From contig JAEMSV010000173.1 in NCBI GenBank assembly GCA_016462625.1, positions 1 to 6,176 on the forward strand: 6,176 nt of DNA, read 5' to 3'. Both the position numbers and the translations under genes were made by a program. Source of the stretch: Solirubrobacteraceae bacterium (GTDB taxonomy: Bacteria; Actinomycetota; Thermoleophilia; Solirubrobacterales; Solirubrobacteraceae). Positions 1 to 5,079 of this stretch are shown here, in pieces (within the stretch, counting starts at the first letter, position 1; the number at the start of each line of letters is the position of its first letter). Under the pieces are notes generated by a model, which saw only the letters and a list, made by a program, of their open reading frames with translations, ran no database searches and had not been told where the DNA came from.

Positions 1-1504
1 CCCCCAAGCCGCCCCGGGCCAGCGCGACACCCGCACCCAGCAGCGCCCACACCAGCGGGTCCTCGAGGAACGCCGCATAGAGCATCGTGTGGACGAGGAT
101 CGCGATGAACGCCGCCACCACGCCGGCCCGGGCGATCGCCACGGCCGTGGGCTCGCGCAGCGCACCGACGAGCCCGCTGCCGAAGAGCCGCGCCAGCGCC
201 GCGATCAGCAGCGCCAGGTAGACGGCGAGGCCGATCACGCCCTGCTCGGCGGCGACCGTCACCGGGATCGTGTGCGACGCGGCCGTCGCGCGCTGGTCGC
301 TCGCCTTCTCGTTCGCGCGGTACTCGTGGCGGAAGGAGCCCGAGCCCCAGCCCTGGATCGGCTTGTCCTGCGCGAGCTGCACACCGCCTTCGATGAGGTC
401 CGCGCGGCCGCTGGTCGCGTCACTGACCGAGTCGCTGTCGCCGAGCTCCAGACGCAGTGAACCCGAGGCCAGGACGATCACCAGCGCGCCCGCGACCACC
501 ACGCCCGTGACCGCGATCGCCGCGCGCTTCCAGCCCCAGCGCAGCCCACCGAGCACCGCGAGGCCCGCGAGCAGGCCGGCGAACGACGACTGCGAGAACG
601 TCACGACGAGCCCGCCCCAGAGGATCACCAGGACGAGCACCCCAACCACGGCGTCGCGCACGCGAGAGGTCCAGAGCATCGCCGCGGTGACGAGCAGCAT
701 CACGACCGCCAGGAACCGGCCGTAGATGTTCGGGTCGAAGAACAGCGAGTTCACGCGGAAGTAGGTGGCGAACTCATTTGCGTTGATGACCTTTGGGTTC
801 AGCAGCAGCTCGCGGGTGGCGTACTCGTAGAAGCCGACCGCGACGAACGCGAGCGCCAGCACGACCAGCACACCCAGGCACCCCGCAAGGACCTTTGCCG
901 TCCACTGCACCCGCTGCAGCAGCGCGAACAGGACGGCGAACGGGACGTAGAAGAAGACGAGCTGCTGCAGCGCCCGGTCGAAGTCGCCGGAGTACGCGGC
1001 CTGCAGCGCGTAGAGGACGACGGCCCCGCCGAGCAGCCACTCGAGCACACCCGGCGCCAGCTCCTCCCGGGCCTGGCCGCGCAATCGAGGGATCGCGTAC
1101 GCCAGCGCGCCCGCCCCGATCACGAGGTACAGCGGGACCAGCAGGTTCGCCGTGTCACCGCCCGCCTCGATCGGGACGCGGAACGGCAGGGCCGCCGCCA
1201 CGGCGAGCGGGAACACCGTCGGGTAGCGGTCCAGCAGCCACGCGCCCACGGCCAGGCCGACGAGCCCGGCCGCCGCGCCGATCGCCAGCAGCATCGGGCG
1301 GTCGCGCAGCTCCTCGACCTGCGGCGACGTCCACACATGCCCGCCGAGCAGCAGCGCGGCCAGGACGAGCGCACCCAGGACCGCCAGCGCGCGGAGCTTC
1401 GGCCCGGGCGCGCAGATCGCGGCCGCGGCGCACAGCGCGGCGACGATGACGCCGACCGTCTGCGCGGCGTCGCCCAGCGCGGAGATGGCGAGCACGGAGG
1501 TCAT
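1..1504 (-). CDS. O-antigen ligase/polymerase-like polytopic membrane protein (Wzy_C family), 3' end cut by window
   Basis: Starting at ATG 1504-1502, the minus strand stays open for 501 codons to the window edge, so the C-terminus is missing. The protein is strongly hydrophobic, with about 12-14 predicted membrane segments (for example near residues 37-54, 71-91, 153-170, 203-223, 261-278, 283-302, 304-320, 328-346, 420-440 and 456-475). The Wzy_C (PF04932) pattern is recognisable: DPNIYGRF at 257-264, a hydrophobic stretch with FSQSSFAG at 303-310, then a large extracytoplasmic loop with SGRADL at 365-370, KPIQGWGSGSF at 381-391 and SHTIPVTVAAEQGVIGL at 410-426. In WaaL-type ligases, loop arginines and a histidine are essential; R367 and H411 are the likely counterparts (inference). 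The role would be joining polyprenyl-linked glycan chains at the outer membrane face. Its ATG overlaps the upstream stop (ATGA), with GGTGA four bases before it. Polymerase and ligase functions cannot be separated from sequence. Confidence 0.9.
   Translation of the reverse strand, partial: MTSVLAISALGDAAQTVGVIVAALCAAAAICAPGPKLRALAVLGALVLAALLLGGHVWTSPQVEELRDRPMLLAIGAAAGLVGLAVGAWLLDRYPTVFPLAVAAALPFRVPIEAGGDTANLLVPLYLVIGAGALAYAIPRLRGQAREELAPGVLEWLLGGAVVLYALQAAYSGDFDRALQQLVFFYVPFAVLFALLQRVQWTAKVLAGCLGVLVVLALAFVAVGFYEYATRELLLNPKVINANEFATYFRVNSLFFDPNIYGRFLAVVMLLVTAAMLWTSRVRDAVVGVLVLVILWGGLVVTFSQSSFAGLLAGLAVLGGLRWGWKRAAIAVTGVVVAGALVIVLASGSLRLELGDSDSVSDATSGRADLIEGGVQLAQDKPIQGWGSGSFRHEYRANEKASDQRATAASHTIPVTVAAEQGVIGLAVYLALLIAALARLFGSGLVGALREPTAVAIARAGVVAAFIAILVHTMLYAAFLEDPLVWALLGAGVALARGGLG
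1501..1504 (-). other. ATGA stop/start overlap (translational coupling)
   Basis: The TGA of the FlgD-like surface protein (1503-1501) overlaps the ATG of the O-antigen ligase-like gene (1504-1502) by four bases. A GGTGA Shine-Dalgarno-like sequence at 1513-1509 lies inside the upstream coding sequence, four bases before the ATG. The two proteins are therefore likely made in coupled fashion from one mRNA. Confidence 0.8.
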
Positions 1505-3309
1505 CCGTTCACCAGCACCCAGATCCGGCGCAGCAGCGCCTCGAGGTCCGGATCGCTGCTCACCTTCGAGGCGAACTGCGGGAGCGCGGTGCGGATCACG
1601 AGGCCCTTGTTCAGACGGGTCGCGACGATGACGTCGCGGTCTCCGCCCTCCGTCGTCGCGAGCGCGACGATGCGCGAGGCGGGTCCGAGCGACTTCGTCG
1701 CCTCGTAGGAGTCGAAGCCGGGGAACTGGCCGTCGGTCCCCTCGAACAGGCGGATCGGATCCTCGGACACCACGATCGTCGTCCCCGGGGCGCGGGTGAC
1801 GGGCGCGAGCTGCGCCCCGAAAAGGTCGCGCGGCGCGGGCGTCGTCGGGTCCAGCGCGCGGCGCGGGGTCACGCGCGCCTCGCGCAGCAGCGAGTCGATC
1901 CCCGCGTTGAACAGGCGCCCACCGCGGGTGACCCACCGCCGGAGCTTGCTCTGCAGCCGCCCGTCCATCCAGATCGAGTCACCGGCGAGGATCACGCCCG
2001 AATGGTCCTCGAGCTTGGGGCCGACCCCGCGGGCGAGCGCGACATCCGTGGTGATGTCGTACTTGCGGCCCTGGCGGTCGAGCGCGATGAGCAGCGGCGC
2101 GACCGTCTCGGTCACCCCCGCGGGAAGACCTGCTCCGTCGTAGACGCGGCCGGTCCGGATCGGGAGGCCGCCCGAGAGCGTGTCGGGCCAGCCGTCGCCG
2201 TCGTCGTCGATGCGGTTGCGGCCCTGCCAGGTCGTCGCCGGGAGCACCACGAGCACCTTGCTGCTCCGCACCGACTGCACGGCGAACGGCACCGTCGCGC
2301 GGTGGGTCGCGCTGCGCAGCTCGAAGAGGTACATGCCCGACTTGCCGCCCGGCGCCCGGACCCGCACGAGCGGGCGCGTGCCGCTGCCATGGGCGCGGCG
2401 CGTCTGGCCGACCCGGCGGATCTGCCACGTGTACCGCGTGCCCGCGGAGAGGACGCCGAACTCCGCCTGCGCCGCGGCCTCGACGGGCGTGGTCGGGGGC
2501 TGCGCGTTGAGGTAGCGGATGGAGATGCCACCGCGGCCGCCCGTCGACTCGCCGTACGGCGGGTGCGGCGGCAGGCGACGCGGGGAGGTGCCGATGTTCC
2601 CGGCCTGGTCGCGCGTCTCGACGGCCACGAGGTACGTGCCCTGCGCGACCTTGCGGCCGTCGACGGTGCCGTCCCACTCCCAGCTCGTGGCATCCGGAGC
2701 CAGCTGCTCGGCGAGCACCTCGCGGGCCGGCGTGACGTCGGTGCGGTAGACGAGCACGCGCGGCTTGCGCCCGGGCAGCTCCAGGTGGACGACCGCCGGC
2801 TTGCCGTCGCGGCGCGGCAGCAGCTCGGGACGCGGCAACGGGGTCTTCTCCGGCCCGATCGACAGCACGCGGGGCTGCGGCGCGGTCGTGTCGAGCTCGA
2901 TGTTGCGCGGCAACATCACGGAGCGGCCCTGGCGGCGCAGGCCGACCTGCACGCGGTAGACGCCGTCGGGCGCCTTCACGCCGTCGTCGTCCTTGCCGTC
3001 CCAGACGAGGTTCAGCCGCGTGTACGACGGCAGCGTCTTGTTGCGGGTCAGACGGCGGATCGCCTGGTCGTCCCGGTCGACGACCGTCACCGTCACGTCG
3101 TCGGCCTCCTTGATCATGAAGCCGACCCGTGCGCGGTCGAACCGGCCGTCCCGGTTCGGACTGAAGAACGGCGTCGCCTTGACGCTGAGCAGCACGCCGG
3201 GCTCGCGCTTCAGGCGCTGCGTGATGAAGAACGCGGCGAAGGTGGCCACCACGAGCACCGCGAACGCGATGCCGCCGATGACCGCCGCGCGGGAGCGCGT
3301 CTCGGTCAC
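1501..3309 (-). CDS. Membrane-anchored surface protein: FlgD/Ig-like repeats plus DMFase-like C-terminal domain
   Basis: A protein of 602 residues starting at GTG 3309. Residues 9-29 form an N-terminal membrane segment (signal anchor), so the rest probably lies outside the membrane. Residues about 40-123 look like a FlgD-type Ig domain (FFSPNRDGRFD at 48-58, LVWDGKDDDG at 101-110, APDGVYRVQVG at 113-123). A second copy lies at about 183-238 (WEWDGTVDGR, GTYLVAVETRDQAGN). From about 350 the protein resembles the C-terminal region of N,N-dimethylformamidase large subunits, a class I glutamine-amidotransferase-like fold: KVLVVLPATTWQ at 351-362, SGVILAGDSIW at 437-447, RRWVTRGGRLFNAG at 457-470. 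Residues 368-376 fit the calcium-loop pattern DxDxDGxxD. There is no cysteine in the whole protein, and GDSIW stands where the enzymes have, as I recall, an HDEYW-like motif, so catalysis is doubtful. It overlaps both neighbours by 4 nt. A structural or glycan-binding envelope role is inferred. Confidence 0.85.
   Translation of the reverse strand: MTETRSRAAVIGGIAFAVLVVATFAAFFITQRLKREPGVLLSVKATPFFSPNRDGRFDRARVGFMIKEADDVTVTVVDRDDQAIRRLTRNKTLPSYTRLNLVWDGKDDDGVKAPDGVYRVQVGLRRQGRSVMLPRNIELDTTAPQPRVLSIGPEKTPLPRPELLPRRDGKPAVVHLELPGRKPRVLVYRTDVTPAREVLAEQLAPDATSWEWDGTVDGRKVAQGTYLVAVETRDQAGNIGTSPRRLPPHPPYGESTGGRGGISIRYLNAQPPTTPVEAAAQAEFGVLSAGTRYTWQIRRVGQTRRAHGSGTRPLVRVRAPGGKSGMYLFELRSATHRATVPFAVQSVRSSKVLVVLPATTWQGRNRIDDDGDGWPDTLSGGLPIRTGRVYDGAGLPAGVTETVAPLLIALDRQGRKYDITTDVALARGVGPKLEDHSGVILAGDSIWMDGRLQSKLRRWVTRGGRLFNAGIDSLLREARVTPRRALDPTTPAPRDLFGAQLAPVTRAPGTTIVVSEDPIRLFEGTDGQFPGFDSYEATKSLGPASRIVALATTEGGDRDVIVATRLNKGLVIRTALPQFASKVSSDPDLEALLRRIWVLVNG
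2182..2208 (-). other. Codons for a DxDxDGxxD calcium-loop motif
   Basis: These bases encode residues 368-376 (DDDGDGWPD) of the FlgD/DMFase-like protein. D368, D370, D372, G373 and D376 fit the EF-hand/dockerin-type calcium loop spacing. The loop sits just after the first strand of the C-terminal domain. Calcium binding is an inference from the pattern; no flanking EF-hand helices are evident, so an isolated structural calcium site is more likely. Confidence 0.5.
3306..3309 (-). other. GTGA stop/start overlap (translational coupling)
   Basis: The TGA of the histidine phosphatase gene (3308-3306) overlaps the GTG start of the FlgD-like surface protein (3309-3307). No Shine-Dalgarno-like sequence is seen in the roughly 20 bases before this GTG, so translation probably depends on ribosomes finishing the phosphatase. 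The hydrophobic segment beginning at about residue 9 supports this start. Confidence 0.7.
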
Positions 3310-3863
3310 AGCGGATGCACGGTGCCGTTGCCCACCTGCGCGAGTTCGGCGTCCTCGCCGACACCCCTGCCCAGGGCGCGCTGTGCAACGCGGATCACAC
3401 CGCCGTGACAGACCACCAGCGCGGGGAGAACCTCCGGGCGGGAGCGGATCTCCTCAAGCACATCGACGACGCGCTCGGCTTGCTCCGCGAGCGACTCACC
3501 GCCAGGGAACCGGAACGACAGGTCGCCCTGCGCCCAGCGCTCGAGCTCACCCGGTGCCTCGAGGAACACCTCGGCGTAGCTGCGGCCGGTCCAGTCGCCG
3601 ACGTCGATCTCGCGCAGCCGGTCGTCGGGCGTCACCGGCAGGCCGAGGACCGCGCTGACGATCTCCGCCGTCTCGGCCGCGCGCAGCAGCGGGCTCGCGT
3701 AGATCGCGGCGATCGGCTCGTCGCGCAGCAGCTGCGCGAGGGCCGCGGCCTGCTCGCGCCCGCGGGCGTTCAGCGGCGGATTGCGGGACCCCTGAAAGCG
3801 CCGTTCGGCGTTGTCGGCCGTCTCACCGTGGCGGGCGAGCAGAAGGGTCGGCGCACCGGTCAT
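3306..3863 (-). CDS. Histidine phosphatase (phosphoglycerate mutase-like) family protein
   Basis: A complete 185-residue protein, a normal length for the small branch-1 histidine phosphatases. The N-terminal strand TLLLARHGETADN (6-18) carries the RHG signature with nucleophile H12 and R11. FQGSRNPPLNARGREQA (23-39) is typical of the family. SPLLRAAETAE (57-67) supplies R61, LREIDVGDWTG (83-93) supplies the acid E85, and LVVCHGGVIR (149-158) supplies the second histidine H153. The full catalytic set is therefore present and the enzyme should be active, working through a phosphohistidine intermediate. There is no signal peptide or membrane segment, so it is probably cytoplasmic. The family covers cofactor-dependent mutases, cobalamin-pathway CobC, and sugar, nucleotide and lipid phosphatases, so the substrate is unknown. 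The setting between envelope genes makes a sugar-phosphate or polyprenyl-related substrate possible (inference). The ATG lacks a clear ribosome-binding site and lies six bases after the upstream stop, so reinitiation is likely. Confidence 0.93.
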   Translation of the reverse strand: MTGAPTLLLARHGETADNAERRFQGSRNPPLNARGREQAAALAQLLRDEPIAAIYASPLLRAAETAEIVSAVLGLPVTPDDRLREIDVGDWTGRSYAEVFLEAPGELERWAQGDLSFRFPGGESLAEQAERVVDVLEEIRSRPEVLPALVVCHGGVIRVAQRALGRGVGEDAELAQVGNGTVHPL

Positions 3864-3869
3864 GTGCCG
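3864..3869 (-). other. Six-base, in-frame junction after a TAG stop
   Basis: The LytR_C gene ends with TAG at 3872-3870. Only two codons (CGG CAC) separate it from the phosphatase ATG at 3863-3861, and both genes use the same reading frame. No Shine-Dalgarno-like sequence precedes the ATG. This suggests terminating ribosomes restart at once; readthrough would create a fusion. Confidence 0.7.
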
Positions 3870-5039
3870 CTACGGGAGATCGGTGCGATCCGCGCCGACG
3901 ACGACCACGACGTCGGCACCCTCGCCGGCGGTGACCGCGTCACTCTGCGACAACGCCAGGACGGCGTCCTCGCCGACGCCGATCCGCTGGGCGACGGCCA
4001 GGGCGTCGGCCTTGTGGTCGGGCGCGTAGCTGACCGTCGTGGCCGAGCGCGACTGATCGGGCGCGTTCGTGACCGTGCCCTGGGCGTAGCCCGCCTGCCC
4101 GAGCTTGTCGGCGATCTGCTTGGCCAGACCGGCGACCGTGGTGCCGTTCAGGACGGCGACGTTGACGCTGCCCGGGTCGGTCTGGGAGGACGACGAGGAG
4201 CTCGTCGACGTGCGCGCGGGCTTGTCCGTCTCGGGCTCCGCCACGGTCTGCCCGATGGTGTTCGCGGGCGTCGCCGGATCGTCCCCGCCGCCGAGCTGCG
4301 TGATGCCCACGCCGATGATCACGACGCCGAGGACCACGGCGGCAATGATCCCGGCGATCTTGCCGGTCGAGCGACCGCCCGCGGGCTCACCGGCGGCGCG
4401 CGCGGTGGCGGGCGGCGGCGTCGCGGGCGTCCGCGGAGGACGCGGGGCGGCCGTGCGGACCGGCGCGACGGGACCCGTGTCCGTGTCCTGGGTGCTGCCC
4501 GCGGCCGCGGCCACGGCGGGCGCAGCCACAGGGGCGGGAGCGGCCGGCGCGCCGGCATCGGCCGGCCTGGTCATCGGCGGCTGCCCGTTCGGCGCCGCGG
4601 GTGCCCCCGCGGGGCGCGCCTGAGCGGGCGCTGCGGGCGCGACCGTCGTGGCGCCCTCCTTCGGCGGAGTGGCCGTCGCGCCGGAGGCAGCAGCTGCTCC
4701 GGCAGGCACCGCGGCAACCTTCGCCACGGCGGCAGCGGCGGCGACCGTGGCCGGTGCGGCCTTCGGCTGCGGCTTCTTCGCCTGCCCGGCGGCGGTCTGC
4801 GGCGCCATGGGGCGCGCGGCAGCGGCCGCGCGGGACGCCTGCGCCGTGATCCGGCGGGCCAGGTCCGCCTCGCGCTCCTCGGCCCCCGACGCCCATTCGC
4901 GCAGGCGCTTGACCTCGCGCGCCTGGGCGAAGTAGAGAAGCGAGAGGACCCCGAGGCCGACGACGGCAGCAAGGCCGGCGTACGCGCCATAGGTCTCGAT
5001 CGCGTCGGAGACGGAGATCGCGGCCTGGAGAAACGGCAT
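3870..5039 (-). CDS. Two-pass membrane protein with C-terminal LytR_C domain
   Basis: A 389-residue protein. Residues about 20-38 form a membrane helix, followed by a charged helical stretch (REVKRLREW, 41-49, to about 70). Residues about 71-222 are Ala/Pro-rich low complexity. A second membrane helix covers 227-248 (KIAGIIAAVVLGVVIIGVGI). A Ser/Thr-rich linker (about 277-286) then leads to a LytR_C-type domain (PF13399) at about 292-383: VNVAVLNGT (292-300), GLAKQIADKLGQAGY (304-318) and a VVVVVGAD end (377-384). The basic residues flanking the loop suggest that it is cytoplasmic and that the LytR_C domain is outside. LytR_C occurs at the end of LytR-CpsA-Psr glycopolymer transferases and alone in actinobacterial envelope proteins; no LCP catalytic domain is present here, so a scaffolding or envelope-integrity role is inferred. 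The ATG is supported by the conserved-looking N-terminal helix, although no Shine-Dalgarno precedes it. Confidence 0.87.
   Translation of the reverse strand: MPFLQAAISVSDAIETYGAYAGLAAVVGLGVLSLLYFAQAREVKRLREWASGAEEREADLARRITAQASRAAAAARPMAPQTAAGQAKKPQPKAAPATVAAAAAVAKVAAVPAGAAAASGATATPPKEGATTVAPAAPAQARPAGAPAAPNGQPPMTRPADAGAPAAPAPVAAPAVAAAAGSTQDTDTGPVAPVRTAAPRPPRTPATPPPATARAAGEPAGGRSTGKIAGIIAAVVLGVVIIGVGITQLGGGDDPATPANTIGQTVAEPETDKPARTSTSSSSSSQTDPGSVNVAVLNGTTVAGLAKQIADKLGQAGYAQGTVTNAPDQSRSATTVSYAPDHKADALAVAQRIGVGEDAVLALSQSDAVTAGEGADVVVVVGADRTDLP
4374..4829 (-). other. Low-complexity Ala/Pro-rich coding segment
   Basis: This stretch encodes residues about 71-222 of the LytR_C protein. It is dominated by Ala, Pro, Gly, Thr and Val with scattered Lys/Arg, and has no recognisable fold. 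No exact repeat unit is evident, only loosely recurring APA/AAP/PAA patterns. It probably forms an extended, disordered linker between the two membrane helices. The same bias opens long ORFs on the other frames here, which should not be taken as genes. Confidence 0.75.
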
Positions 5040-5079
5040 GAAGGAGGGGATGGTAGTGACCGGTCCCGAGCTACCGACG
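5040..5079 (-). promoter_or_regulatory. Intergenic gap with possible weak promoter before the LytR_C gene
   Basis: This is the only gap longer than a few bases. On the minus strand it holds TACCAT at 5055-5050, which fits the TAnnnT -10 pattern, ten bases before the ATG. That spacing is seen in actinobacterial leaderless or near-leaderless transcripts. No convincing -35 is seen about 17 bases upstream. There is no Shine-Dalgarno; the bases just before the ATG are pyrimidine-rich (CCCCTCCTTC). A short inverted repeat (GGTAG 5052-5056 with CTACC 5071-5075) surrounds an 8-bp palindrome (5058-5065). The repeat has no T-tract, so it is not a typical terminator. Confidence 0.25.

Noticed and set aside
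1979..3388. Minus-strand frame of 469 codons overlapping the FlgD/DMFase-like gene
   Set aside because: It is an Arg/Ala/Pro-rich alternate frame of the real gene with no domain, and it would overlap the phosphatase gene heavily.
2002..3408. Plus-strand frame of 468 codons opposite the FlgD/DMFase-like gene
   Set aside because: The composition is typical of a GC-driven shadow, with no motifs, and the minus-strand gene explains the region.
4191..4207. Seven-base inverted repeat CGACGAG-GAG-CTCGTCG
   Set aside because: It lies within the Ser-rich linker of the LytR_C protein and follows from mixed TCG/AGC serine codons; no independent sign of function.
4374..4829. Possible tandem repeat array
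   Set aside because: The sequence is biased toward Ala/Pro codons but has no fixed repeat unit, so it is coding low complexity.
5052..5075. Inverted repeat GGTAG...CTACC as a possible terminator between the dehydratase and LytR_C genes
   Set aside because: The stem is only five pairs with a 14-base loop and no T-tract, which is too weak to call a terminator.
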